A stretch of 64,000 nt of DNA from Leishmania donovani (Eukaryota > Euglenozoa > Kinetoplastea > Trypanosomatida > Trypanosomatidae). Position numbers and translations under genes: made by a program. The DNA lies in the NCBI RefSeq assembly GCF_000227135.1, contig NC_018229.1:191816-255815 (forward strand), written 5' to 3'. The notes under the pieces are model-generated. The model was not told the origin of the DNA. It worked only from the letters and a program-made list of their open reading frames with translations, and ran no database searches. Numbering within the stretch: position 1 is the stretch's first letter; each line of letters starts with the position of its first letter. Below, in pieces: positions 11,101 to 21,211 of this stretch.

Positions 11101-14100
11101 CCAGACGACATCGTCGAGGACGTATTCAGCCGTGACCCAAGAGCCGCCACGCTGGCGCTCAGCGCCACCCCTGTGATGGCCGTTCGCAGTGAGCTCGTCG
11201 TCGCCGCGGAATGCCCTGAGGAACTAATAGTAAAGATGCTAGACCACGTCTGCATCAGATGGCGCTGGTGGTACTGTTGTTGCTGCAGCGCTTGCTGATA
11301 CGCAGCTGCACGCCGAGGTGAGCTCGGCAAGTCATGTGCGTCGCTGTTCACGTAGAGGGAGAGCAGATCACGGCCATCCTCGCTGTCGCTGGCAGCCAGC
11401 TCGTCCGCGGAAACGGCCCCCCTTCTCCTCTTCGCCTCGCCTGCCTCACCACGATCGTCGCCACTGCACGTTCCCGCGTATGCAGCCATGGGCGACTTAT
11501 CAGACGACTGCGCCGTTGCTGTCAAGTCTCTGCTGTGCTCCGTGTCGAGTGCGACTGCCGTCGAGTCAGTGCACACGCCGACATGCCTGCCACCTCGCGT
11601 CGCCCACGGCCGCAGCGCCAGGGAGGGGGCCAGGGGGCCAGGGGTGTCGGTTGTACCGTCCTCCCCCTTGGATTGCATCACCAGAGCGTCTGTCTTGCGC
11701 ACCTCCGCTTCAGTCGCCGGAATATTATGAACCACTTCCGCCCGCGCCGGCAGGGTCGACGTTGGAGAGGAAGGCCGGAGTGATCCGTCCGTGCCTGTCG
11801 CGAGGCCGCCGGGACGAGCCGGCAGCGATGTGGCGCACATCAGGGCGCTGATTACGTCGACCTCCCTTTCCATGTCTTTCGCACGCACCAGCAGCGCGTC
11901 AGCGCGGTTGGCCGAGTACATCGTCAACGACGCGGTATTCAACGTCGGTGTGGGTGGAGGGCGCAACTGCGCCCATGGAAGCACCGCATGCAGCTGCCGA
12001 TGCCGCGTTCCGTCCATCAGCAGTGCCTCCCGTGACGGTGTATGCGAGGCGCTGCTGCTGCTCTCACTGCTGCCGCTGCGTTTAACGACCGTATTCGTGT
12101 CCTCGTCGTCGCCAAGGTCGTTAAGGGCAGAGCCGGCGGTGTTCATGGGGCGTGTGAGGGATGCACCATCGCCTCCGTACCCCGGCTGCAGTTCGGCTCG
12201 CAGGGGCGCCGGCAGTGTTGCTGAGGGAGCGGAGGACGGCACGCGCGTCCCTGAGACGGATATCGCCGTCACGGCAGCCGGCGTGGCATCCGCTGTGGAA
12301 GCAGAGATAGTTGTGTACGACAGCGACGAGCTTGCTGCAGACGCCGCGCGCGGATGCGCAGCTACGGAGCCCGCATCCTGTTCATCCTGTCGCTGCCGCG
12401 GCGACGGCGGCGAGGCGGTCGAGTCGTGACCCGCGGCGAACCCCGAAGAGGTACCCGTCTCGTCTCTCAGCTTCGCCGAGCCGGCACCCGTAGGAAAATC
12501 GTTATTCCACGCCTTGCCCGCCCTCGGCCCCTCTGCCGCCGCATGCGCGGCGAGCCGGTAAGACGCCTTTACTGCCGCGTCAGTGCCGTCACTCTCGCCA
12601 TTATCCGCTTGTTGCTGGTCACCGTTCGCAGAGACGGCGGACGCCGGTGTTGTTCCATCCAACGGCAGCGAGGACCGCAGGAGCGGCAGCGCTTGCACGT
12701 CACGGCGCCCCACTGACTCGTCTCTGCTTCTCGTGCGGTGCTGCTGTGACGGCGCCAGCGGCTGTTCTGTGGCCGAGGGCAGCGCCGTGCTTGCCGCCTC
12801 GCCCCCTTGCGCTTCAGTAGCAGTAGTGGCGTGCGATCGAATATCATGAAGACACACGTCCTGCTGGTGGCTGCCGGCATGTGAAGAGAAAGGCAACGCG
12901 TGCTGCAGCTGCGGCTGCCGTCGAGGGGTGCTCGTCGATGGAAGGCTGAAGTGCATCGCAACGCCGCCCATGCTACCGCCGAGCGACGGATGATTGCCTG
13001 GGGTGGGCAATGCTGTGTTCGTGGTGGTCGTGGTCGTAGCCGTAGTCTTGGAGGTGATGGCCCTGGCGGCGGCGGTGGAGGTGGTGGTGCCCAACACGCC
13101 CATTCGCCCTCGCGTCGACGGCGTCGCTGCCGCGCGCATCAGTGAGAACGGCTCAGACAACTCTTCGACACCCTCACTGCTATCGTTCGTGGTGAGTGGC
13201 ACTAGCCCCGCGGTCGTCACTGACGCCTCTGTGGCAGCACTTCGGCGCACAGAACTGCTGCTGCGAGCCTCGAGTCTGCCTCGCCAAGCCAGGGGTGAGC
13301 CCGGCATCATCACCGGCTTGGCTCCGGACGAGGTGGGTGTGTCGCCGCTGCCGTGTATCTCGCGTGCAAGCAACTCCGTCGAATCATGAATGGGGGCCAC
13401 AACACACAGCTCTCCCTCGGCTAGCATGCCGTACGGGGAGACGATGGCCGGAGGCAGTGCCGGTGCGGCGCCAACGCTGTTCGACACGCCGTTCGTCCCT
13501 CCTCGAGCCATCCCTTCCCTAGCAACAGCCGCGGTGGAACCGAGCTGGGCTGCGGTTCCCGTGCGCGCCTCTACGCCACCTCCGTCAGGTCTCTCGTGGC
13601 TTGTAAGTAGCAGAGCGGAGGAGACCGGTGACTGTCCACGAAACTCGCCTCGCGCATGGGCCGCGGTACCGCTGGTACTCACCGAGAAAGCAGCAACGGC
13701 GCGCTGTGCGCCGCTGACGCGAGCGTTGGAGTGCGAATCGGGCGCCGTGTCGGCAGCCACCTCCTCTCGCTGTACCTTGATGAACGGTGCCTTGAGGGGA
13801 GGAGGGTTCGGCATGGCGACCAGCAGTGAGGAGATCAACGTCGAGCCGGACGGAGACGTGAAGGGCGTTGCCGGCGCCAGCCCTGAAGAACGCGTGCACA
13901 GCCCCTGTAAAGCAGACGCGCCAGCATCGACCCCGCTACTCGTTGCCCCGTAGGAGCTGGGCAACGCACTCGGCACCGTCGGTGCCACAACCAACGCCCC
14001 GGAGGCACCGCTCGCTGCGGCGGCGGCACCTCTGTGAACCGCCGCGGGTGGAGGAGGCGATGCGGGTGACGGCGGCGGCAGCATCCACATGGGCCCCGGC

Positions 14101-17100
14101 GCCGAACCCGCAAGGGGGCAACTACTGCCGCCAGCCTCCGAGTGCCACAAGCTGGAAGAGCTGTGCTGAGGCAGCGCGGTGGGCGGGGCGGAGGCGGAAG
14201 CGGAAACGGTGCAGCCCCGAGCAAGTGGCTGGTGCTGCGAGGGAAAAAGGTGGGTAACCGTTGCTACTGGCGGCGACGCGGACGAGCTAGGAGGGGCAGC
14301 GCCGTCTACGGACGCGGACGGGGCCGACTGCGACGAGGAGCCGTGCTGTGGCAGCTGTTGCTGTAGCTGGAGGAGGGTGGAGGGCAACGTGTACAGAGTC
14401 TGTCCTCCGCCAGCCGTGGTCGCCGTCGTCGATGCTGTTGGCCTCGGCAAGCCGGAAAGCGAACTTGCCGCGGTACCGACCACGTAGCCGCCGCTGCCTC
14501 CGCGAGCACTAAAGCTAGTGCTGGGGGTGTTGGACATGCGGCTCCCACTGCTGCTGCCGTTGTTGCTCAGTGCACTGGGCAAAGTCGTGGTGCTGCTGAG
14601 GTTTGCCGGTGTGTTGTGTATGTATATGATCCCCGACGTGGGCGCGTTCGACCACTTCGACAACAACGTCGACGATGTGGTGCTGTGGTGGCGGCAGCTA
14701 CGGCTGCGGTCACCGCTGCGGTAGCAGTCCGAGTGGGCGTAGGGGTGTTCCACGACGGTGCTCACGTTCGTGTTCGTGGACGCGTTTGCGCGCGTCGTCA
14801 GCGAGGTGGGGGCCACGGCGGAAGAGCGGGAGTTGATTCTCGCATCCCCCTCGCCGTGCGTGCATGTGATGGCCGAGTCACTGGCGGCAGTGGCCGACAC
14901 GGCGGTGCGTGCAAGCAAAGGCCAGGGGGCACACCCGTCGCAGCCCGCCATGGCGCTGTCCAGTGGCGCCGACTCGTCGAGACATCGGCGCTGGGAGTCG
15001 CGGTGGCAACCCAAAGGCGAGTTGTCCCTCTTGGTGCTAGCCAGTCGCTGCACTGTGGCCTCGGCCGTAGCAGCTGTCGCCGACGCCTGCACGCCACCGG
15101 CGACAGCCTCTCTCTCTGCTGGTGCTGCTGTCAGTGGGGCCTCTGAGAAGTGGAAAGACGGCATAGGGTCGGGCAGATCTGCTGGCGGTGGCGGCTTCGA
15201 GGCACCGCGAGACGCCTTCTTAGTCGCCGTGGCCTCCCCATCTTGCGCAGAGACAGTGGCGCCGCTCGGCTGCAGTGGGCCCTGTGAGTTTGGCGAGGCA
15301 GTCGAGGCGGTAGAAGACGGCGATGGCGGCCTTGCACATTGAAGCTGCTGCTGCAGCGAGGCCCCGAAGGATAAGCTCGCCAGCGACGGCGCCGCCGATG
15401 CCGCAGCAGCAGCCGTGTCGCTCGGGAAACGCAGCACCTGCCCGTCCATCAGCGCCGGCCCCTGTATGAGGTCCATCTCCACACATTGCTCGACCGCGAC
15501 GCCACACACCGACTTCGCGACAGCGCTGACGCCGAGCCACAGGGACTTAAGGTGCTGTTCGGTAAGTCGCGTTAGCCGCTGATGCCGGTAGGCGTTAAGC
15601 GACGATGTGTAGAGGCCTCTAACGCTGAGCGTCGTCGCTGGCGATCGGCCGCCGTCGTTGCTGCCGTCACCGCCAACGCCGCTGCCGTTTCGGTGCAAGC
15701 CTTGCGACTTCTGCAGCTGTGAAGAAGCCTTCCCAGTGCCTGCGCGAGCCCGTAGAGAATTTCGGCAACCGCCGCAGCCCTCACCGATGCCATCAGCCTT
15801 CCTGTCCCTCAGCATATTCTGCAGGAGAGAGAAGTTCAGCGGGCTCAGGGCTGTCGTGCAGTGCACGATGTCAGCGGAATCCTCGCCGCCAAGCATCTCG
15901 CCAGTCTCACCCGCCTCATCGCTGCGTGCCCTAACATCTGCTGCGCTGCTTGCGCTTGCGTGCTGTCTATCTTGGGTATCGGCGGAGACGCGGCGGGTGG
16001 CCCCCGCAGGCTCGCTGTGGCCAGCGATGGCGCCCGTGATGCCCTGCGCCGTCGTCGCCCCCGCGGCACCGGTGCGATGCTTGGGGAGAAGCGCCCTCAA
16101 CTCTTCCAGATGACTACGCACGCTCCGCGCGTCGATGAGGGCGACGCGAACGTGCGACATCAAGTGCGACTCACGCTGACTACCCGGCGTGCGGGGAGAG
16201 CGGCCCTGCGCCATCGACGCTGCCGCCGGTGCGGTGGCCGAAAGCTTCAGCCGAAGCAAACCTGAGCCCGCCAGCGGTGGAGTGGCGAGTCGCTGCACTT
16301 TCTCTCGACTCCACGACGGAAGCGCTGGAGATTCCAGAGGCGTCGTTGACGCCGCTGCGGAAGGCGCTGTCACGGGAGCTGGCGGGGGTGGATGTGTCCT
16401 GAAAGAGGACGCGGCCGTCACGAATGCTGTATGGTGACTGTGGATTTGCTGCACCACCGAGGTGGTCGCCGGCGAGCGCGATGAGCTATCTGTCACGGAA
16501 GACGACGACGAGTGGGCCGTCAGAAATGGAGCGGTCTCTCCGCTGTGAGCAGAGTCTATGGCCGCATCCTCCACTTCTTCCTCGACGCTCTTGTCGCGTT
16601 CATGCTCGCCGGCCGGCGGCGTTGTCGGTGGCGGCTGCGTCGCTCCAGAGGAGCTCCGCGGCGGTAACACGGAGAGCGGGACGCCAGCACGCAGCCTCAG
16701 CGGTGGTGTCGTCGCGCGCAGCCTCGTGGAGTTGGCTGCCTCGCAGGGCGGCTCTGAGCAGCAACGTGAGAAGTGTAAGTGCATGCGATGGGCGGCAGGT
16801 GATGAGCAGTGATGTTGTGCTGTGTCTGGCCCCTCGACGTCTACCGCCTCGGAGGCCTGTGATGGCGGCAGATGCACCGTGGCCTGCTGTCTGAGACGTC
16901 GATAATGGTCGCTGGCGGTGATGACCGCGGATGGTGGTAGAGTGCGCTGCAGCTCCTGCGAAAAGGTAAGAAGAGAAGACGAGTGGGACCGCGCAGGCAC
17001 ACTCTCGCCTTGGTACTGCACTGTTACTCCTCTGGCCGCCGTCACGGGTGCCTTGGCCGCGACCGCATCGTCGAGGGCGTCGAAGCCCGCAAACCCAGGC

Positions 17101-18884
17101 ACGAGGGAGTGGTTGGCCGTGTTGCCCCCCGGCGCCTTCGCGTGATAGGCGGTGCGATCCACATCTCTGCGAACGCGCACGGATTCTGGCACGAAGCTCC
17201 CCTCATCCTCGCAGCGCATGAGGAAGGTGCCGGGTGCGTTGCTCTCCGTATCGCACATAAATATTTTGGGGTCATCGAGAGCACGTCGCGAGTTCTGGCG
17301 AGCTGGCTGGTCCTTGTCCTCGCTGTCCGCAGTTCCGCTGCTTTCAGGAGGCTGCAGCGAGGGCCCCTGCTGCCGCGCACGGGTGGCGTAGTTGGACGAG
17401 CTTGTTGACCCGCGCGGCCGGCTTTGGCGGTGACGGTGGTCGTCGTCAGTGCCGCCGGTCTCCTCACGGCTGTCCAACACTGCTGAAACATCTACAGGCA
17501 CACCAATGCTCGCCTGATGCCGGCGCTGCTGCTGCTGCGGCCGCTGCCGCTGTTGCCCACGTACGAGCTCAGCAGCTGCAGCCTCGTCTTCTGGATTTGA
17601 GCTTCGCAGCGCTGGCACGGAGGCTTGGAGAGGAAAGAGAAGGACACCTGAGCCCGCGTTGCCCACGCCGGCGGCGACGCTGTTCACAGAGGGCATGGAC
17701 GGTGGCCCAGCAGTCGACACCGCTGCCGATGAGCCAGCGCGGGAGGGTGAGTACACGGGCAGGGAAGAAGATGGCAACGAGGACGAGGAGGACAACGTCC
17801 CCGTCAAGCGTGGCCTCGGCTCTACACTCTCCGCCGCATCACTGGCAGCGGCGGTGCCCGCTGCGATGTAGCCGGGTAGGGTGACCGAGAGCCGACCGCC
17901 GCTGCCCGTGCCCATTCCAATGGGGTCGGTGCTGTGACACGTATAGCGCACCTGCGGCGAGTGCCGAAACGGCGGCGTGGTGAATGCCCACCACACTGTT
18001 GAGGTGTAGGGGGACGCAGACGAGTTCGCCGTCGCTGCCAACGTTGGTGCAGCCGCCAACATCAGCTGTGTCGAGGAGCGCGTAGTGCACGCGGCATCCG
18101 AGGTGGTGGCGCTCAAGTAGACTGGCACATCTTGTGCAGCGCTCGGGCTTGTGTGCGAGGAAGGTCGCATCGGTGCAGAACAGCCGCCGCTCATAACGGA
18201 GACGTCCACTTGAGCGAGATTCGCAGCGAGCGCTCCAGCCACATCCCTCCCTTCGGCGTGCGTTGGCCCGGCCGTCGTGCGATGCGCACCTGTGTGCGAC
18301 GCGCTTGGCGACGCTGCGTCACTGTCGTGGCTGCTGTAGGAGCTGGCAAGCGGCGTTGCAGCCTGGTTGCTGGGCCCGGCGTTTCTAGTCTGCAGAGAGA
18401 CGGCGCCGGATGTGGTCGCGGCAACAGCAGGGGGAGCATCTGCCGCAGCGGCGCTCGAAGACAGAGCAGGGGTGGGCAGGCCTTGCATTGCCGAAGATCG
18501 CAATCCACTGCGAGCTTGCCAGCGACGCGGTGAGCACCGAGCCTGCGGGTGTGCCGCAGGCAAGAGACTCGTTAGCGTCATCGACTCGCACGCAACACCG
18601 GCTCCAACACCACTATCACTGGCGCTGCTAACTCTGCGCATCGCGCCTGCTATCGCCGAGGGCCTGAAGGGTCCAGCAAGGCTACTGCTGCTGACAGCAC
18701 CTGGATGCACGAGGAGCACCGAGCCAGGCTCCGTCCTAGGAGAAAATGCAGTCAGCGGAGAGGAGAGGCAGTCCGTTGGTGCCGCGCCGGGCGGAGCACC
18801 GACGGCGTCGTCACGCGAAGGCGACGGCGCTTGAGAGGACGCAATCGGTGACCCGGTGGACGAGGGAGGCGCCACAGACAGCAT
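8133..18884 (-). CDS. Giant Ser/Ala-rich low-complexity protein, unknown function
   Basis: A single uninterrupted frame of 3583 residues. The ATG at 18884 is well supported: an in-frame stop lies six codons upstream, and a pyrimidine tract followed by an AG at 18903-18904 sits just before it. Most of the protein is Ser, Ala, Thr, Gly and Pro runs. A few denser blocks look conserved: near residues 536-590 (DDPKIFMCDTESN then FVPESVRVRRDVD), near 1015 (SPLNFSLLQNMLRDRK), near 1090-1160 (LYTSSLNAYRHQRLTRL, then LWLGVSAVAKSVCG and GPALMDGQVLRF), near 2345 (ADALLVRAKDMEREVDVI), near 2508 (DLLSLYVNSDAHDLPSSP), near 2808 (LSRLKPLPHLPPPHNYPF) followed by an acidic segment, and PPPLPSTQFSIPSYYLAQ close to the C-terminus. 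No enzyme motif, signal peptide or membrane segment was recognised. Large unannotated proteins of this kind are common in Leishmania. The stop codon lies close to an assembly gap at 7982-8080, but the coding frame is not interrupted. Confidence 0.85.
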   Translation of the reverse strand: MLSVAPPSSTGSPIASSQAPSPSRDDAVGAPPGAAPTDCLSSPLTAFSPRTEPGSVLLVHPGAVSSSSLAGPFRPSAIAGAMRRVSSASDSGVGAGVACESMTLTSLLPAAHPQARCSPRRWQARSGLRSSAMQGLPTPALSSSAAAADAPPAVAATTSGAVSLQTRNAGPSNQAATPLASSYSSHDSDAASPSASHTGAHRTTAGPTHAEGRDVAGALAANLAQVDVSVMSGGCSAPMRPSSHTSPSAAQDVPVYLSATTSDAACTTRSSTQLMLAAAPTLAATANSSASPYTSTVWWAFTTPPFRHSPQVRYTCHSTDPIGMGTGSGGRLSVTLPGYIAAGTAAASDAAESVEPRPRLTGTLSSSSSLPSSSLPVYSPSRAGSSAAVSTAGPPSMPSVNSVAAGVGNAGSGVLLFPLQASVPALRSSNPEDEAAAAELVRGQQRQRPQQQQRRHQASIGVPVDVSAVLDSREETGGTDDDHRHRQSRPRGSTSSSNYATRARQQGPSLQPPESSGTADSEDKDQPARQNSRRALDDPKIFMCDTESNAPGTFLMRCEDEGSFVPESVRVRRDVDRTAYHAKAPGGNTANHSLVPGFAGFDALDDAVAAKAPVTAARGVTVQYQGESVPARSHSSSLLTFSQELQRTLPPSAVITASDHYRRLRQQATVHLPPSQASEAVDVEGPDTAQHHCSSPAAHRMHLHFSRCCSEPPCEAANSTRLRATTPPLRLRAGVPLSVLPPRSSSGATQPPPTTPPAGEHERDKSVEEEVEDAAIDSAHSGETAPFLTAHSSSSSVTDSSSRSPATTSVVQQIHSHHTAFVTAASSFRTHPPPPAPVTAPSAAASTTPLESPALPSWSREKVQRLATPPLAGSGLLRLKLSATAPAAASMAQGRSPRTPGSQRESHLMSHVRVALIDARSVRSHLEELRALLPKHRTGAAGATTAQGITGAIAGHSEPAGATRRVSADTQDRQHASASSAADVRARSDEAGETGEMLGGEDSADIVHCTTALSPLNFSLLQNMLRDRKADGIGEGCGGCRNSLRARAGTGKASSQLQKSQGLHRNGSGVGGDGSNDGGRSPATTLSVRGLYTSSLNAYRHQRLTRLTEQHLKSLWLGVSAVAKSVCGVAVEQCVEMDLIQGPALMDGQVLRFPSDTAAAAASAAPSLASLSFGASLQQQLQCARPPSPSSTASTASPNSQGPLQPSGATVSAQDGEATATKKASRGASKPPPPADLPDPMPSFHFSEAPLTAAPAEREAVAGGVQASATAATAEATVQRLASTKRDNSPLGCHRDSQRRCLDESAPLDSAMAGCDGCAPWPLLARTAVSATAASDSAITCTHGEGDARINSRSSAVAPTSLTTRANASTNTNVSTVVEHPYAHSDCYRSGDRSRSCRHHSTTSSTLLSKWSNAPTSGIIYIHNTPANLSSTTTLPSALSNNGSSSGSRMSNTPSTSFSARGGSGGYVVGTAASSLSGLPRPTASTTATTAGGGQTLYTLPSTLLQLQQQLPQHGSSSQSAPSASVDGAAPPSSSASPPVATVTHLFPSQHQPLARGCTVSASASAPPTALPQHSSSSLWHSEAGGSSCPLAGSAPGPMWMLPPPSPASPPPPAAVHRGAAAAASGASGALVVAPTVPSALPSSYGATSSGVDAGASALQGLCTRSSGLAPATPFTSPSGSTLISSLLVAMPNPPPLKAPFIKVQREEVAADTAPDSHSNARVSGAQRAVAAFSVSTSGTAAHARGEFRGQSPVSSALLLTSHERPDGGGVEARTGTAAQLGSTAAVAREGMARGGTNGVSNSVGAAPALPPAIVSPYGMLAEGELCVVAPIHDSTELLAREIHGSGDTPTSSGAKPVMMPGSPLAWRGRLEARSSSSVRRSAATEASVTTAGLVPLTTNDSSEGVEELSEPFSLMRAAATPSTRGRMGVLGTTTSTAAARAITSKTTATTTTTTNTALPTPGNHPSLGGSMGGVAMHFSLPSTSTPRRQPQLQHALPFSSHAGSHQQDVCLHDIRSHATTATEAQGGEAASTALPSATEQPLAPSQQHRTRSRDESVGRRDVQALPLLRSSLPLDGTTPASAVSANGDQQQADNGESDGTDAAVKASYRLAAHAAAEGPRAGKAWNNDFPTGAGSAKLRDETGTSSGFAAGHDSTASPPSPRQRQDEQDAGSVAAHPRAASAASSSLSYTTISASTADATPAAVTAISVSGTRVPSSAPSATLPAPLRAELQPGYGGDGASLTRPMNTAGSALNDLGDDEDTNTVVKRSGSSESSSSASHTPSREALLMDGTRHRQLHAVLPWAQLRPPPTPTLNTASLTMYSANRADALLVRAKDMEREVDVISALMCATSLPARPGGLATGTDGSLRPSSPTSTLPARAEVVHNIPATEAEVRKTDALVMQSKGEDGTTDTPGPLAPSLALRPWATRGGRHVGVCTDSTAVALDTEHSRDLTATAQSSDKSPMAAYAGTCSGDDRGEAGEAKRRRGAVSADELAASDSEDGRDLLSLYVNSDAHDLPSSPRRAAAYQQALQQQQYHQRHLMQTWSSIFTISSSGHSAATTSSLRTAITGVALSASVAALGSRLNTSSTMSSGTPTALASVAEVILGIGAAGSVVGGGSAGGVPSGHAGAIPSIGTAATATAAAGSAAASSFTVTMIAPTTAAAANSTWTPNSTVTLSSDSASAAGFTSPSTLFGTTVSSSASYSLSPERCGIIVSGGAGGGVTAEVHSVSPTGGGEGAVFLPWCSASAPAQTDCVFPVAVRATGADAAAAGGGGDGGAACDADFDALRLDAAFNSASASAESTQYVLSRLKPLPHLPPPHNYPFLLPEVTSPCLRDDDGFGEDEDDADACDYTQDVDVAVLLGADSDFEPEERHRATAPVRGGSDHSSRVETPCCDGAGGAGPAYDDSNAEDHGAAFKWAASSSQHHGNGKVDVGALSTQPPPDSCSNEGPTLTTVAASMRTATTDDGGAGGASLYAAVVSRTVVAHASRMGEVGRAEDDSTTEGRTSSVHLSARSLGIPTARLSAPAGAGPATTAAAGTSSAAASIIEGNEDMRVVSLPRSGEDVPIAPSWPLLCTNTASAAPRSPRIVSNSPLRLRSAVTITAGGDALVVSTATTAMAAAERERAGAQTNRSASRPHHLSGGGSALIQDGMPASNSNSGNYGGVCGRLFPQKPNPPEAALEEGGSWAEVAATTVSEDTANALVTPGLPAMQHSSQRQTSSCAPMVSSVTSMAVGDSEGLATLRDGGGLDAGPAVTKAVRAEPTAFLFDDGGIEQPNRKYVGHRENTLVGEGGASTAVEGRSDRPGADRSISIEGDAAALSHSAETAEPKRRHDDRRAVDTNAVLSGAAPDAGHASRITSTPLAMTPALRAAGILGSDGAVLRLLRDAARSTVRERTPSETQSESRGPPPPPPPPLPSTQFSIPSYYLAQCEDGLADVAGSLHGWHATTSAFFSGADTAAAPGQTRGRSSSPSSRSSDLYTSVSALARRRAQQRVFYNDARLSDSAAPSHTMATTADTPLPASAMPGLSPRLGATADHSENAATPPTSPSAAAGATHNDRLVALMRAALRLTDGESGAC

Positions 18885-20470
18885 GTGCCGAGTCGCTGAG
18901 GGCTAAAGAAACGAGGAGAGAGGCGTAGAGATGCGATATGAACAGCCCCGACAACTACGGCAGCACCAACGGTGGCCAGGAGGACGGCCGCGCCGGATTT
19001 GCCGCGCTGTGTGGATGGGATCGCGTAGGATAGCAGAAGATGGAGAAGGGAGAGGGGAGGGGGGAGAACTTACAACTGTGAAGCACAGAGAAGGCCTGAG
19101 CACGGTCAAGAGAGGCGTCAGCGCGTACGCTCACGAACTCACACACACACACACACACAGCAAGGTAATAGATGATCAGCAGCATCCGGTGCGCATCCGC
19201 CGCTGATGGGCAACGAAGGTGGGAAGAGGGAGAGATGGAGGGAAAAGACGTTAAGGTGAGTCCGATGACGCGCAACAGGTACACGGGATAGAACAGATGC
19301 ACATGCATGTGTACTACCGTATGTATACAGCACAGCTGATGTCGACGGACAGCACGCACGACTGTTTCTATGGCTTGGTGCGTCGGACAGCGGCGGTGGC
19401 GGCAGCTGCGGCTGGAGGTGTGGAGGATAGACTTGTATTGCAAGTAGGAAAGAGGTGTGCAGCGCTCATTTAAAATCATATTCGGTGTTGTGTAAACGGT
19501 GCTCGCACTTCCCTTGGGCCTCCTCTCTACGGCTACGTGTCGGCAGCTTGCTGCCGGTCTGCGTATGCGTCTGCCTATGCGTAGGTAAGTGGAGGAGAAT
19601 GGGGGAAGGGCGCTGTGCGTGGTTCTCTTCGCTGCGTGCGCGGGTGCGCTGCACGCGGATGAGCGCACAAGCACGTCGAAGCCGACGCGCAGTCGAGGGA
19701 TTCCGAAGTTATGCGAGAGAGAGGGGGTGCTGGCACAGGTGGTGTTCGCATGCGCGCGCACACTTGACAGTCCTGCACAGCAAAGGGAGCACATGGAGAA
19801 TCGCCTGCGCCTGCGCATCGACGTCGTCGTAGCACGCAAACAAGAACAAGGAATGGCACGAAGGCTGCGAAAGCGGAGGCACGATGAGCATCTCCACGTC
19901 GGCAAGGCCACGTGCGTGAGTGCGCGTTCGCTCGCGGCGTAAGCGGCACGACGAAGACTCGCCGAACAAAGAGAACGGGGGGCGGCTTATGGTGACTGTT
20001 ATGGCATGGGCAATGTCGGAAAGAAGAGGTCTGTGTGTGCGAGGCGTTGCGTGTGCAGGTCCATCAGCTCCACCCCCCCCCCGTCGCAAGCCCCACCATG
20101 CACGGATGTGCGCGCCTTTACACTGCCGGATGCGTCGCGGGTGAGCGGCCACTCCTGCTGGGCAGCATCCCGCCCCACCCCCACCCCTCCCGTCTCCCTC
20201 TCCCCTGATCTGTTCAGTTTTACTTGGACGTGCTGAGCGTCTTAGTCGGCAGCGGCTGCGGCTGCACACGACCCTCCGGCAGGGCGCTTTCCTGTAGACG
20301 ATGCACCAGCCACAGTGTGCACGGGCGCGCCGCGAGCCCTTCCTCACGCCCCGCCACATCCACCAACGCCCACTCCTCGATCGCGGCACATAAAGTTGCG
20401 CGTTCTCCGGCTTGGCACCACTTACGGGGTCCAAGAAAGAGAGAGAGAGCGCCGTGCGTGGCACTCGTGC
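18885..20470. other. Intergenic region, no gene seen
   Basis: Carries the splice-acceptor candidate at 18903-18924 and a (CA)n tract near 19139-19159. The rest is unique GC-rich non-coding DNA. Confidence 0.65.
18903..18924 (-). promoter_or_regulatory. Putative trans-splice acceptor for the 3583-residue gene
   Basis: On the minus strand a CT-rich tract (18905-18924, ending GTTTCTTT) is directly followed by AG at 18904-18903, eighteen bases before the ATG at 18884. This is the classic kinetoplastid spliced-leader acceptor arrangement. A second AG follows seven bases later. Confidence 0.55.
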
Positions 20471-21145
20471 TCAGCAAAATGGCCGCAAAAAGAAGGAGGA
20501 GGATGGCGGTGGCGGTGGTCGGCCTACACACGCCGGCACTGAGTGCCGGCGTCTCGCGCCAACAGCGCGCGCTGCAATGCCGACATCTGGCGTCTGTGGT
20601 TGCAATACATCCATCGTGGCGGACAGGTGCTGCATGACCGCAGCGAAGGGGTCTTCAGCGTACGCCGGCACTGTTTGCACCGCATCAAACAGCTGCAGCT
20701 CCTCCTGCGCCACCGTCATGCGCGTCTCCGCAGCGGACATCCGCGGTAGCGTGAGTCGGCGCCGCTCCAGCACCGTCGCCCGCCGCAGCGCCGCGGTGCG
20801 CTGCGATGAAGGCTTGTCCTTCTTCGCGTTCATTGCGTGCTTGCGCTTCGCGCCAACAGGGGCAGCGGTAGCGCGAACACCTCTGGCTTCCTTCACCTTC
20901 ATAGCTGGTGCACGTCCGGTGCGACCCTGGCGCTGCCGCAGGGCGTCGCGGATGTGCAGCGCCGCTTGACGATCCACCTCTGTTGGCGGGGCTGCCGTCG
21001 CCTCGCCCGCGCCGCCGACCGGCGGCGGAGAGGATGAGAGGCCACTCGACGACGGCGCGTGTTCGTCAGTCGCGTGTTGAGTCTGCTGCCTCCGCGCGAT
21101 CTTTGTGCGCAGCTTCACGCGCTTCGACGACTTGCCACCAGCCAT
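20471..21145 (-). CDS. Small basic protein, possibly a nucleolar SLX9-like ribosome biogenesis factor
   Basis: This 224-residue protein starts with a basic segment (SSKRVKLRTKIARRQQ). Lys/Arg clusters follow at about residues 65-130 (for example RKHAMNAKKDKPSSQRTAA and ATVLERRRLTL), which would suit nuclear or nucleolar targeting. A short conserved-looking segment at about residues 148-177 (ELQLFDAV, then DPFAAVMQHLSATM) resembles the C-terminal motif of small ribosome-biogenesis proteins such as SLX9, as remembered rather than searched. About 45 residues follow, including proline and serine runs (PPPPPSSS) that look like a lineage-specific tail. The ATG at 21145 is followed by MAGGKSS. A long (CA)n repeat on the coding strand begins only about 15 bases upstream, so little sequence is available for the 5' untranslated region. 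The gene is likely real; the functional guess is weak. Confidence 0.65.
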   Translation of the reverse strand: MAGGKSSKRVKLRTKIARRQQTQHATDEHAPSSSGLSSSPPPVGGAGEATAAPPTEVDRQAALHIRDALRQRQGRTGRAPAMKVKEARGVRATAAPVGAKRKHAMNAKKDKPSSQRTAALRRATVLERRRLTLPRMSAAETRMTVAQEELQLFDAVQTVPAYAEDPFAAVMQHLSATMDVLQPQTPDVGIAARAVGARRRHSVPACVGRPPPPPSSSFFLRPFC

Positions 21146-21170
21146 GGTGATGTGTCAGATGCGTGTGCGT

Positions 21171-21211
<41 letters not shown>

